37,700 nucleotides of DNA from Apophysomyces variabilis. Its lineage: Eukaryota; Mucoromycota; Mucoromycetes; Mucorales; Mucoraceae. This document shows positions 1 through 10,087 of the stretch, piece after piece. Numbering within the stretch: the stretch's first letter is position 1; each line of letters opens with the position of its first letter. The translations under genes were made by a program, and so were the position numbers. The notes beneath the pieces were generated by a model that saw only the letters and a list, made by a program, of their open reading frames with translations, was not told the origin of the DNA and ran no database searches. The stretch is from assembly GCA_002749535.1 (NCBI GenBank), contig MZZL01000394.1, forward strand, positions 473,415-511,114, in the 5' to 3' direction.

Positions 1-618
1 TATGAGGAATGTTCCTTTTACTCATCTGCTTCTTACTTTGTCCTTATATCTTTCTTTTACTATCAGAAAATAAAGTGACTCACGCACCAAAGCTTTTTAT
101 CACACTGTACCCTTCAGGCCACAAATACAAACTTTATAACCAAGCAATGAGTACTGCTTTTACATGTCTTTTCTACAATTCAGAAAAAAAAAGCAGCGCA
201 CTTTAGGCGTTTATATTCTACTCTTCAGCTATTACGATTAGCAATTAGTTACCACTACCACTTTTTTCTTTTATTCTTAGTTTGATCATCGGAAAAAATT
301 ATCATACCTTTGTATGCACCATGACACAATTCTATCTGTAACATCAGTGATCTCATCTTGCATTCAGATTCTGTTACAATCCATTATTGTCCCTTTCTAA
401 AACATTCTCCTTTTATTATGCATACGTTTACCAACAGATAAAGCGCAAATTGATGCTAGACTCTTATGCCTTATAATTCTTACATATTATTGGTCTATCT
501 GTATCTGATCTGTCAATCCATCAGACATATACAGATCAGATATGGATCATCCATTTATAAATGGATCGGATTTGGATAGGGGGTTAATCTGATCCATATC
601 TGACTTTGACAATCCCTA
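1..618. mobile_element. hAT-0: terminal part of a hAT transposon, running off the left edge
   Basis: The right end reads ...GACAATCCCTA at 608-618, i.e. TAGGGATTGTC read inward, a hAT-type terminus. The last ~130 bases resemble the right end of hAT-2 (20140-20268): both carry a palindrome, CCATTTATAAATGG at 551-564 here and CCGTTTATAAACGG at 20201-20214 there. Directly to the right an open Helitron helicase frame begins, so this is an insertion into that gene. The predicted 8-bp duplication would be GGAGAGAT (619-626), but its partner is off the window. Nothing coding was recognised in 1-470; the small open frames there look spurious. Confidence 0.72.
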
Positions 619-2308
619 GGAGAGATTCAAATTTCAAATTTGTGATGATCTTTGGAAAGAATCCCTATATAGGGAGTATGAGAGAGCCAATCAGAACAAT
701 TCAGACACACCATTCTTTGAAGAACTCGAGAATCCTGCAAGTGATTATGGACTTGATCTGATCCAAAGAGAACTCAAAGATATGGGTTATGATGTAAAGC
801 AGTATGGACTCCCATCTCCTTGCTATAACTGGACATTTCAGTCTTCAGGCAACCAGATGATAGACAACGAACAGCAACAGTATGATACCTGCCAGAAAGC
901 CAGTGCTTTTGAAAGCATGTATAACAAACTGAATTTAAATCAAGAAGTTGCCTTTGGAACAGTCGTGTCACAGATACAGTCATCATCTGAATCTGCACAG
1001 TTTTTTCTGCAAGGCCCAGCAGGCACAGAAAAGACCTTTCTATACAAGACGTTGTGCAGCTACTTCCAGCAAAACAATCAGATAGTAATCTGCATGGCGT
1101 CATCTGGTATTGTGGCCCTTCTACTTCCAGGTGGAAAGACATCTCACTTCTGTTTTAAGATCCCACTGAATGTCGAAGAAAGCTCAATAACTGGAATCAA
1201 AGCTAACTTCCAGCTGGCTGACTTGATTCATCATGCAGTTCTAATTATATAGGATGAGGTTCCTATGTAGCATCGCTTTTGCTTTGAGGCCTTTGACAAA
1301 ACTATGCAAGACATCTGCCAACACAATAAGCTATTTGGTGGTAAGGCAGTGATTCTTGGAGGAGACTTTGCCCAGATATCTCCTATCATCCATGGCAATA
1401 GATCTCAAACAGTTGAAGCATCATTGACCAGTTCGTATATTTAGCCTCAAGTGCAGAAACTCAACCTTTGCATCAATATGCGCATTTGTTCAGCTTTAGA
1501 TACTGACAAGCAATTTGCAAAATAGGTTGGGACGTTGCCATATAACCCATCTTTATATGGTAACCTTCTTCTTCCATCATACATCCGTTGTACTGAATCT
1601 GAGCAGGAACTGATTCAAAGCATATATCTGGTGGATGAGCTCATAAATGCTGATCCTTTGAAATTTTTCAAGGGAAGGGCTATTCTGGCCTCAACCAATG
1701 AAAAGGTTGATGCTTTAAATGAAATAATGTTGTCCAGAATTGATGGTCAGCAGATTTCAATTTTGTTCTCGGACTCTTGCAACGTCAACAAGGAAGAGAG
1801 TATTGATGAGATTGCCCAAAAGTCTCTTCGAAGCTTCAACACTCCAGGGCTTCCTCCTACTCAGCTCAACTTGAAGGTTGGCACACCTATCATTTTATTG
1901 TGCAATCTTTATCTGTGGGATGGCCTCTGTAATGGAACCCATATGATTGTCTGAAGGGTTTCACAAAACCTTTTGATAGTATCCATCATAGGACATCAGC
2001 ACTATGGAAAAGTGGTTTCTATTCCCAAAATAGTTCTTTCTAGCAATGATGAGCTGCTGTTCATGCTCAAAAGGCGCCAATTTCCAGTAAGGCTTTCTTT
2101 CGCCATGACAGTTAACAAGTCCCAGGGCCAATCATTGTCCAGCATTGGTATTGATCTTTGTGAACCAGTATTTACTCATGGCCAGCTTTATGTTGCAATG
2201 TCCAGAGTTACCAGCAGTTCAGGGCTCACAGTGTTATTATTAGAAGGTTCTTGACATATAACTAAAAATGTTGTATACTCAGAATTACTACTATCCCATG
2301 CATCTTAA
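619..2308 (+). pseudogene. Helitron helicase (Pif1-like, C-terminal half of RepHel), decayed
   Basis: One continuous frame with no frameshift, starting right at the hAT-0 junction. It shows a Walker A motif in altered form (GPAGTEKT, near 1014-1037, where GPAGTGKT is expected), followed by ASSGIVALLLPGGKTSH, a Walker B region (DE at 1253) and the C-terminal signature [17 protein letters not shown] and YVAMSRV typical of Helitron Pif1-family helicases. In-frame stops lie at 1250, 1268, 1442, 1523, 1952 and 2252; after the last one the frame still reads the expected tail (TKNVVYSELL) to TAA at 2306-2308. The stops before DE and after SSYI fit lost tryptophans, and MIV-stop-RV fits CGA to TGA. 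In a live element this enzyme unwinds DNA for rolling-circle transposition. Family call is firm; the gene is dead. Confidence 0.88.
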
Positions 2309-2332
2309 CATTAGTATAATTATGTTACAAAT

Positions 2333-2520
2333 TAGAGCTTGAAATGGGCGGGTCATAAATGGGTGGGCCTTAATTGAGATGGGCCTTAAGTGGGCGGGTC
2401 TAAGTGGGCCGGGTCAGTATATTGGCCCATGGCCCACTGGGCTGGGTCAAAGTATAGACCCATGACCCGCTGGGCCATTATAGTTGGGCCCAACCTTGGC
2501 CCAAAGCCCAGTCAACTAAA
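2333..2520. repeat. hAT-1 left subterminal repeats (GGGC/GGCC-rich)
   Basis: Dense repeats of GTGGGC, GGGCGGGTC and TGGGCC in both orientations between the left terminus and the 3' end of the transposase gene. hAT transposases commonly bind short subterminal repeats, so these are candidate binding sites. The base composition contrasts with the AT-rich surroundings. The following 2521-2826 is plain AT-rich 3' flank with no further signal. Confidence 0.7.
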
Positions 2521-2826
2521 GCGATGCTTGACCCGATTCCCAACAAAACTTATTGCTCAATTGATTTCAAACATTGATCCCAATGTTAAATAACTGATTC
2601 GTAATGCATGTCATTGCAACGTCATAACAAACGCAAGTTAAGTGATGTGAAATGCAATTGCATTTATTTGTAACAAGTATAGTTAAGTATATAAAGAGCC
2701 TTTAGTGAATAAAAAAAATTGGTTGCAAAAAGCTAAGCAATAAAACGAAATAAAGAAACTGACAGTAAGAATTAAAAAAAAAAGCAATGACAAAAAACAC
2801 AGTGACCAGATTAAAGTGTAAAGCAA

Positions 2827-5282
2827 TTAGTGCAATTGAGTGCGAATTCGGTGTTTCTCTAGCATGCATGCTCGAATGGTCTCAACATTCAGTGACGATC
2901 GGCTTTGTGAGATGAGATTCCTTCCGCTAGAAAAGACACGTTCAATTGGTGCACTGGAGCCTATTCTAAAGTCAATATAATTTTGGTAACTATTGATATC
3001 AATGATACCTGGAATTGCCAAAAAGTCACGAGCAATCCGAGAGAGTACTGGATATACTGCTTGTCTGTCACGCCACCACAACAATGGATCGCTTGTTCTT
3101 TCTTTGCCTTTTTCCAAGTAGTCATCAAGTTCAGTTGCTTTACTTTTCTTCTTTAGTGCTGTGCTGTTGACGTCGCCGTACATATGTTCAAAAAACTCAT
3201 CAAGATCAGCATCGGTGCTGGTATTTGCCTCATGTAAGCCTTCACTTGGTGCTGTCATCAGTTCTTCATCGTCATACAAGATGAAAGGCTTGTAAACATC
3301 ATACACTTCTTGGCATTTTTCTTTGCAGAAATCGATCCATTCATCACCCCATTCATGTTTTCGATAGTAATCAGTTTTCAATCGTGGATCAAGAACTAAT
3401 ATACAGAGTAAACATACAAGTCATCGGAAAAGTCAAATAGTTTTAACCTACTTGTAGCGACAGAACAGATTGGTGAAAGGTCGGTTTTGCAATAGTATTT
3501 TCTTAGTTTTTGAAAGCATGTTTCAGCGGCAGTAGCAAGTTCGTGTGAAGATGATGTATATCTGTCCAGCTTATCCATCATGAGATTATAGGCAGGGATG
3601 ACGGCACTGATCGTTGGATATTTTGATGCAGACAAAAACGACGTCGTTGTTCGAAAAATCTTTTACAGAACAAAATAAGTAAGCAATAACCATGAAGACA
3701 TATAATATACTTACAGAAAATAAGTTTAAAAATTCAGACAACAGGTCCCATTCATGATCACTTAGTTCAAACATACTCATCGCCTTTCTATCGGCAGCCA
3801 CTAAAAGCATCAACGGAATTCTCAATTTGATTGCATTGTCGATCATATCTGTGGTAGAGTTCCATCGTGTTCTGCAGTCAAGTGTTGGTTGGATAGACGG
3901 ACAGTTTTCCGTGGTGTTGATGTAGGTTTGAAGTTGTTCACGACGTTTAACTGACATGTGGATAGATCGAATCAAAGACCGAAGCTATAATGTGAACTTG
4001 TTACTATAATTTAAGCTGAATAAAGACGAAATTTACCTTTTGAACTGTATCTCCGATACCACCAAGTCTAAGGAAAATTGCAGGTTCATCTTCATCTTCA
4101 GCTGTTGGTAGTACATTCAATGTTTTCAGAGCATCTTGCACGCCAAGGTTTATTATATGCGCAATACAACGGTTATGTTGATTTGCTGCATTGAACTGTA
4201 CACCGAGCTTTTCCCATTGTTCTTCAAGGACCATCATCATCGTATCATTGTTGGTGGCATTGTCAGTAGTGATAGCCAGGATCTACAATGTTTTTAGAAA
4301 CGATATTGTACTTAATATCAATTTACCTTTGTAGCAATATTCAAGTCATGCATCGAGTCCATGAATACTTTCGCCAAATTTTCACCCGTATGTGCGCCAA
4401 CCATTGGAATAAAATCCAGCAAGACGTCCTGAAGTTCCCAGTTTTCGTTGACAAAGTGACCTGTTACTCCCAGAAAAGAATGATAGTTTGGTGAGGTCCA
4501 GACATCAAGCGTGATTGATATTTTTGCATCCAGATCCTAGATGAAATTTAATACTATGGCTCATTAAAAGAAATAAACTTACATTCAGTCTCTTTTTCAA
4601 CAGCGCCCGACCTTCCTCAAAGTTCTGAATAATGTCGTTACGAATAGTTTTCCCAGAGACAATAGCAGCAGCAGGTTGCAACGTTTGAACAAGATTACGG
4701 AAGTGTACAGATTCAACCTCAGAGAACGGCTGGTCATTGGCAACGACCCACTCAGCAAGCTTTTTACGGAAGTCATTTTGGTCAAATGGTCTTTGTAGTG
4801 AACTAATATAAAAACTGGTAAGTCTATTATTAAACCTATCTGCAATCCAACCTACCTGCCAAAGTACTTGTCAAGGCCTTTCACAGGCTCTCCCTTCGCA
4901 ACACTATACTCGCTATAATGCTTTGTTTGTAAATGTAGTAGTGATTGTTTTGTACTGCCATCGTGACACTTGACGAAGAAATCTTTGTTTTTGCTAATTG
5001 CTTTTGTAAGAACCCAAGAGCATGCTAGTAATCGTAAGTATACCTCTCACATAAAATGCATTTGGCACGTTTGGTTTCATTTGTCCATTCGGCTTTTCTA
5101 AAAAACTTCCAGACAATGCTTGTTGTTTGTCTTTGTCTTTTTGCAGCGCTTGTTGACGTAGAGGATTCAGAAAGAGTAGTGTTGTGCATGTCATCAGTTA
5201 GAGTGCTTGCATGTCTTTTTAATGAGGCCGCATCGTTTGTTGAACTGACTTCATCAAATGACATCTTAGCAGTTACGTTCAA
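2827..5282 (-). CDS. hAT-1 transposase, BED finger plus dimerisation domain, eight exons
   Basis: Cut-and-paste transposase of 699 residues. Introns, all GT-AG, are 4994-5043, 4803-4855, 4537-4582, 4283-4326, 3985-4036, 3660-3714 and 3396-3451 (44-56 bp). The exons sum to 2100 bases, exactly 700 codons, with no internal stop. Visible order: Ser/Thr-rich start; BED-type zinc finger (CILC, later HLQTKH, residues ~65-110) interrupted by intron 1; WVVANDQPFSEVES (~140-155), a classic hAT motif; LDVWTS (first catalytic Asp, ~210); TTDNATNND (~275); CIAHIINL (~308-315); RTRWNST; SKYPTISAVIP; and the C-terminal hAT dimerisation region (~612-697, with WWRDRQAVYP and IERVFSSGRNLIS). Start at 5282; an alternative ATG lies at 5264. 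The model rests on splice signals and phase, not transcripts. It is the only gene here that looks functional. Confidence 0.93.
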
Positions 5283-5590
5283 GGAAAAGTGAAGAGAGAG
5301 AGAAAAAAAAAGAAAACTAAAACCAAAATGAATATAAAAAGAAAATGAAAAGAAAGAAGAGAAAGACCACTGTATCTTTGCTGTAACCTGAAAGCAAAGA
5401 AAAGAAAAAAGGAAAAGACTACTGTGTCTTCACCAATACTTGCAGAGGAAAACGAGAAGATAAAGGATGATGGTAAGAGAAACCAGAGCGAAACGCCATA
5501 TATAAGTAAAAATTTTCTCACAGTCACAAGGTACGCTTATACTGATTTAGCTTAAATGTTTGTTTACTAACAGCCTCTATATAGATAAAT
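5283..5590. promoter_or_regulatory. hAT-1 transposase upstream region
   Basis: About 300 bases upstream of the minus-strand start. It is strongly purine-rich on the plus strand (long AAAGAAAAGAAA runs), i.e. pyrimidine-rich in the gene sense, a pattern seen in front of many fungal genes. TATATAA occurs at 5500-5506. No specific factor site can be named. The role is inferred from position only. Confidence 0.4.
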
Positions 5591-5722
5591 GGGCAAACGG
5601 GCAAACGGGCAAACGGGCAAACGGGCAAACGGGCAAACGGGCAAACGGGCAAACGGGCAAACGGGCAAATGGGCAAACGGGCAAACGGGCAAACGGGGCA
5701 AACGGGCAAACGGGCAAACGGG
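5591..5722. repeat. Tandem array of octamer GGGCAAAC, ~16 copies
   Basis: Near-perfect head-to-tail repeats of GGGCAAAC. One unit reads GGGCAAAT (5663-5670) and one position has an extra G (near 5694). The array lies inside the right subterminal region of hAT-1, which is itself rich in GGGC. Because 8 is not divisible by 3, it creates long artificial open frames on both strands with a repeating Pro/Cys/Ala or Gly/Gln/Lys pattern; these are not genes. It looks like expansion of a subterminal motif by slippage. Confidence 0.95.
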
Positions 5723-5941
5723 TAGATAATTGGGTAGTCGGGTGGGCTGCATTTATTAGGTAGTTAAGCGGGCCATAAACTGGTCGGGCCCTAATTGGGC
5801 GGGCCATAACTGGGCTGGGCCACTATGTCAACCCGTGACCCGCTGGGCCACCATATCTGGGCCACTTCTTGGACCGATGCCCGGCGGTCCGGTAATATAT
5901 GGGCCGGGTCCCGGGTCATCCCGGCCCAGTTACAAGCCCTA
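5723..5941. repeat. hAT-1 right subterminal repeats
   Basis: Rich in GGGCGGGCC, TGGGCC, CCCGTGACCCG and GGTCCCGGGTC in both orientations, mirroring 2333-2520. It ends in the right inverted terminus at 5941. Candidate transposase-binding region. Confidence 0.7.
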
Positions 5942-5949
5942 TTACAAAT

Positions 5950-6279
5950 ACCTTCTTATGCCTTTTATTCCTTATAGTCTTCATAGTTTTATCCTTATCT
6001 GTCCCTCTATATGTTCTATGTATCCTACATCCTTCTTGATCCTTTTGATACAGACTTTTTGTTATGCTTTATCATCTCTGATATATCTCAGCTTACAACT
6101 GGTTCATGTATACCTCTCTCTCATCAATACGATTAATAGCAATCTTAAAATCTTTTTCTATTATAAATATATGCCATTATTTAATATTCCCAGAAAAGGA
6201 ACTGCTAGAAACAACCAAGTTCACCTTCCAGCCACATGCGGCTGCAATGGAACGAGTGAAGCGAGTGGAGAAAGGCTAG
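5950..6279 (+). other. Helitron-1 3' tail and likely terminus
   Basis: 5950-6195 is AT-rich noncoding sequence. At 6220-6279 it turns GC-richer with an imperfect palindrome (GCCACATGCGGC, 6230-6241), then AACGAGTGAAGCGAGTGG and a terminal CTAG (6276-6279) followed by T. Helitron 3' ends are known to close with a short hairpin and CTRR, inserted before T. The palindrome has a mismatch and no clear loop, so the hairpin is weak support. Confidence 0.5.
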
Positions 6280-6416
6280 TCTCTCTATAGTATACTGTAA
6301 TATCTAAAAATTTTTACGCGCAAAAACCTTTTACTGACAGTAAAAAATACCTGTTCTGCATAATTCTTTTTTCAATTGTTTCTACCCCTCTCACATTATA
6401 GATAAAGAATTGAACA

Positions 6417-7911
6417 ATGGCAAACAATAATAATAATAATAATAATAAACACCCTAAATGTAAACAGCTCTTAATACTAGATCAAGGTAATATGCCATAG
6501 CTCTACTCTGAACAACAACTAGGAACATCACTTACTGAGTCAAACGCCAATAGTTACCACCATTAGATGGCAGTAAAAAGACATGCCTTCTATGCAAGCT
6601 GCATACTCATGCTTGGTATTATTATAAATGTCAAAGAGAATTGGATGAAACATGACCAGGATCCTCAGGTCCTGTTACTCAGCGTCATCGTCCCATGTCA
6701 GAAGATTCCAGCACCAACATTGACAAAGCTACCATTGCCAGTGTTGATAACCCAGACGCTGTCCCTTCGATTACTGATTGCCATATTGCTCCCAACAGTG
6801 ATCTTATGGAAGTTGAACAATTCATCAATAATGAGACACAGTAACGTTGACTTTCCCTGGCATTCAGATCTTAACTGGAAAATCTGACGCCATTTGACCT
6901 TAGTCGGATGAATGTAGAATGTCCCCACTATCATGCCTTACATTGGCTTGCCAAGTATAATTCCCATTCTTCAGAGAGGGAGCTGAGATTTGAAAGTTGC
7001 TGCAAGAGAAATGCTGTGAACCTTCGTTTACTCCAGAATCCTTCAGAGTATCTGAAAAGTCTATATGATGGAAGATACTCTCTTTCCTCTCATTTTTTGA
7101 AAAATATATGAAAGTTCAATGCAGCTTTCACGTTTACTTCTTTGGGATGTCAAATAGAAACTTCATTGAACAATGGACGCAGCCCTACCATTTTTCAGGT
7201 TCATGGAGAAGTATATTATCTCCAGGGACAACTTCTTTCTGAGGAAGGCTCACTTCCTTCTTTCAGTCAGTTTTACATATATGACCCTTCATATGCCAGC
7301 ATTGCTTACTCCATACAGTATGCTGAGCTTAACGCAGAAGTCATCTAACATTTAACTGAGATGTTATATGAAATCAATAATCCTTTCATTCGTGTATACA
7401 AAACAGCCCTTGAAGTTTTGCAAGAGCATAACAATAGGCAAGAAATAGGAGAAAGTGCTCATGTTATGATCAGCCTATCGATGAGGATGCAGCTGATTCA
7501 AAGTTTAAATCACTGTATAGAGAACTTACCTATAGTGAATGAAGTTGCTGTGATAGTGCCTGAGCAAGTGGCAAATTTTGAAGCAAAATCTGAAACCACT
7601 GGATCTTACAGAGACATCGTCATCAGATATTGATGCACTGATGGTCAGTCAGCCTTCACCCATATAAATCAAACTTATAGTGCATACATGCTATTACATT
7701 ACATGTTACTTTTTCCATATGGTGATTTTGGTTAGACATGGGGTTTTTCACTTGAAGCTATTGACACCATAACTGGTACTCAACGTTAGCATATGCATTT
7801 GGGACAGCATGCATTTTACTGTTTTTGGTTACACTTGCGTCAAGGAGAGTTTTCCACACTTTTCTATACTCAACGTCTGTTCCAACAATTTTTGGTAGAT
7901 GCATAGGCTAT
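6417..7911 (+). pseudogene. Helitron replicase, N-terminal region with Helitron_like_N, decayed
   Basis: From about 6699 one frame, without frameshift, gives the usual Helitron order: acidic Ser/Asp-rich stretch; MNVECPHYHALHWLA at 6908 (usually MN..CPHC.A.HW); CC.. and LLQNPSEYLKSLYDG; FNAAFTFTSLG; HGEVYYLQGQLL; QFYIYDPSYA; NPFIRVYKTALEVL; VNEVAVIVP; then LLHYMLLFPYGDFG and QRLFQQFLVDA, the Helitron_like_N region, just before the CACTA-A junction. In-frame stops include 7109, 7346, 7631, 7733, 7787 and 7904. The stop after PYGDFG replaces an expected Trp. The possible start is ATG 6417, followed by an (AAT)n-encoded Asn run, but 6417-6698 is in another frame and the join is unclear. Rep catalytic motifs are not in the window. 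Confidence 0.85.
6425..6448. repeat. (AAT)n microsatellite
   Basis: About eight AAT units just after ATG 6417. If translated in that frame it gives an Asn run. Likely ordinary slippage. Confidence 0.85.
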
Positions 7912-8270
7912 CACTACAGTAACAGGATTCACTAAAAGTAGGGAAAATTCATTAAAAGTAGAGAAAATCTTACTAAAAGTAAGGAAAATCACTAAAAGTA
8001 GGGAAGGGTTCACTTAAAGTAGTGAAAGTTCACTAAAAGTAGGGAAGCGCTCACTTAAAGTAGTAAAAGTTCACTAAAAGTAGGGAAGCGCTCACTTAAA
8101 ATAGTAAAAGTTCACTAAAAGTAGGGAAGCACTCACTTAAAGTAGTGAAAATCACTAAAAGTAGGGAAGTGCTCACTTAAAGTAGTGAAAGTTCACTAAA
8201 AGTAAGGAAGTGCTCACTTAAAGTAGGGAAGGTTCACTGAAAGTAGGGATCTTTACTGATGCTTGCAAAG
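7912..8270. repeat. CACTA-A left terminus and subterminal repeat array
   Basis: After the CACTACAGTAAC terminus come about fifteen copies of a short motif alternating between TCACTAAAAGTAGGGAA and CTCACTTAAAGTAGTGAAA. The larger unit is ~42 bp and includes AGCGCTCACTTAAAGTAG. CACTA elements typically have such arrays bound by an element-encoded protein. The order matches the D array, but TCACTAAAAGTAGG here is mostly TCACTGAAAGTAGG in D. Confidence 0.9.
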
Positions 8271-8485
8271 TTATTTGGAAGATGGCATATTTATATGATA
8301 GGCGACAACTCAATTAGTTGAAAGCATCATGCTTTTCCTTTTTGATCTAGATTTGACATGCGCAAAAACTAAACTTGGCTCACTTCTACTCTTACAGGTA
8401 CCATATACTCTCAATGTCAGCAGCTAGCTACTGGTAGTAACCCTTTGCAGAAGATAACTGATAAGCCAATGACTATAGTTGACTT

Positions 8486-8850
8486 CACTATAGGAAGCGG
8501 TTCCAGCAGGATCCTCTAGGTTTCTAAAGTTCTAGGTTCCTGGCGTACTACCTTTCTGTAACAAAAAGTTAGCACTCCAGGAACCAGGTAACCTACAGGA
8601 ACTGCAAGCATCCTTTCGGAACCTAGTCTTTTAGAGTTATCTAGGAACCTGTAGTATCCAGTTTTCATGTTTTTAGGTACCTTCAGGAACTGTTTCCATA
8701 CGTTTTTTTGACATTTAATAACCTGACATAACCTTTAAACGTGAATTTAGCGCAATTGATAGTTTTTTAGAAACCTTTAATACTCAAATTTGCATCCTTC
8801 AGTAACCTGCAAGAACTTCAAGTAACCTTTCAGTACATATTTACACCTTA
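8486..8850. repeat. CACTA-C left subterminal repeats
   Basis: Many copies of GGAACC/GGTTCC- and TAGGATCC-like words in both orientations, e.g. CTAGGTTCCTGG, GGAACCTAGTC, TTTAGGTACCTTCAGGAAC and CCTTCAGTAACCTGCAAG. This is the expected subterminal binding-site array of a CACTA element. Confidence 0.75.
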
Positions 8851-8955
8851 TTGGCCAGATTGAACCCGTTATATATAGAACTTTGTTCTTCTTTAGGTAG
8901 CTTTTTATTAAATGATACAAAAAAAAACAAAACAAACAATGGAAGGCATTAGCCT

Positions 8956-9921
8956 TCAATTTCTCATCCTTTTGCGCGACTTTGTTCTTGCTGTTCTTGT
9001 GGTTTGCGCTGCTTTTCGTCCTTGTTTTGCTGCAACCACAGAGTTAGATTCACTTTCTTGAGAGATTGATGGCTCAGGCAAACGGAAGAGCACTGGAATT
9101 TTTAATCAGATAATTAGTTTAGATAAAGAGAAATAGTTGCCTGCTTACCTTCTTCATGCTGTTGCTCATGTTGAGTTTCTTTGGCAGCTGTTAACCTGCT
9201 GCTATCGGTTGTCTCTGGAGCTACAGGGTCTTCAGTGCAATCAGTTGATTCATTCAATGGCTGTTCTTGACGTGGCTTGTTTTCAGAGTTGGGCCATGAT
9301 TTTGACAAAATTAACTGGGATCCCTAGAACCTAACGCATTTATTCAGTGGAATGCCCAGTGGCATGACCATTTCCTCCAGTATATTGTAAGACATCACCT
9401 TTACATTGTCAGGCAACATTCGCCAAGAGCACTTGTTTTCAGGTTTTTCACAAATACTTGAGATAACACCCAGGACAAGTGGATGAGCATTCTTGAGACG
9501 CACTTTTGCTTCCTGCAGACTGATAGGTGCTTGTTCGGTTTCTTCTCTGGTGGTGTCAATCAGCCATTTTATGAGCTTAGCGCTCAGTTGAACTGGTTTT
9601 CCACACCGCGAGGAAGCACTGTCATCCTCAATAGGATGCTCGATGTTGCAATCTACATCAGAAAACCCGGTGCCACTCATCGGTACAAGCCCTTGTACGT
9701 TTGCTGCCATACTACAATTTTTCTTCATGCAACAGCAACGAAGTTAAAGAAAGAAGAAAATATATTGCTTTAGATACCTTCAGATAAGATATTTGCACGC
9801 TCATTTCTTCTAGTTTTTCTTTCATATCATGAACTATGCGCTGTAACTTAGCATTCTCATTGCACAGTTGGACTACTTTCGACAGTATCTGAGGGATCAT
9901 GTTGTTGAAAGACTTGTCCAT
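8956..9921 (-). pseudogene. CACTA-C accessory protein (second gene), one nonsense codon
   Basis: Three exons (9778-9921, 9149-9722, 8956-9092) with GT-AG introns of 55 and 56 bp. Their sum is 855 bases, exactly 285 codons, for 284 residues. N-terminus: a coiled coil (MDKSFNNMIPQILSKVVQLC and NAKLQRIVHDMKEKLEEM, ~1-48). Middle: a conserved region ending WRMLPDNVKVMSYNILEEM and MPLGIPLNKCVR (~95-185), matching WSSVPAAKREQAFMTMEQVG and MGVPLDLCESN of the D protein. C-terminus: strongly basic (KSRKRMRN). One in-frame TAG at 9321-9323, easily from CAG. The domain is not one I can name. Position and basic tail suggest a DNA-binding partner of the transposase, like the second products of plant CACTA elements; this is inference. 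Confidence 0.8.
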
Positions 9922-10087
9922 ATTCAATAAGCGGGGTAGAAAGGGGAAAAGGAAGCAAAGGTATGTCAAAATCGACTTAGCAGAAGAAAAATGTGTACTA
10001 AACGTGGGAAGGTACCACAAAGAACCGCTTAATTGATGTGGAAACAGCGAATATACCAATTGTAGGATAGAGAATGTTACTCAAGGA

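Larger units (their letters stand above)
2333..5941 (-). mobile_element. hAT-1: complete, apparently intact hAT transposon
   Basis: 3609 bp. Ends are TAGAGCTTGAAATGGGCGGG on the left and, read inward, TAGGGCTTGTAACTGGGCCG on the right. A perfect 8-bp target duplication TTACAAAT flanks it (2325-2332 and 5942-5949), the hallmark of the hAT superfamily. Both ends carry GGGC/GGCCC-rich subterminal repeats. The single gene inside is on the minus strand and reads without stop codons. It is inserted in the 3' tail of Helitron-1. Perfect duplication plus an open gene suggest a recent insertion. Confidence 0.95.
619..6279 (+). mobile_element. Helitron-1: 3' portion of a Helitron, interrupted by hAT-1
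   Basis: Contains the helicase half of a Helitron RepHel gene (619-2308), a 3' untranslated stretch split by hAT-1, and a likely 3' terminus with CTAG at 6276-6279 followed by T. With hAT-1 and one copy of its duplication removed, about 360 bases separate the reading-frame end from the terminus. The 5' part, including the Rep domain, is cut off by hAT-0 and is outside the window. Helicase identity is strong; the exact 3' end is inferred from the CTRR-T rule and is less sure. Confidence 0.7.
6280..7911 (+). mobile_element. Helitron-2: 5' part, interrupted by CACTA-A
   Basis: Begins TCTCTCTATAGTATACTG at 6280, resembling Helitron 5' termini (TC followed by a CTATA-type sequence), directly against the CTAG end of Helitron-1. 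It carries the N-terminal coding part of a Helitron replicase and stops where CACTA-A enters at 7912. The remainder would lie to the right of A, outside the window. The 5' boundary is inference; the Helitron identity of the coding part is firm. Confidence 0.6.

Noticed and set aside
9..206. 65-codon open frame with signal-peptide-like Leu/Phe start
   Set aside because: Inside the noncoding part of hAT-0, no relatives seen, composition typical of AT-rich noise.
5524..5807. Overlapping open frames on both strands with repeating Pro-Val-Cys-Pro-Phe-Ala or Gly-Gln-Thr-Gly-Lys patterns
   Set aside because: Pure translation artefacts of the GGGCAAAC octamer array; 8-bp units keep three frames open without any gene.
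6230..6241. Hairpin supporting the Helitron-1 3' end
   Set aside because: Only an imperfect palindrome with no loop; the terminus call rests on CTAG-T and context instead.
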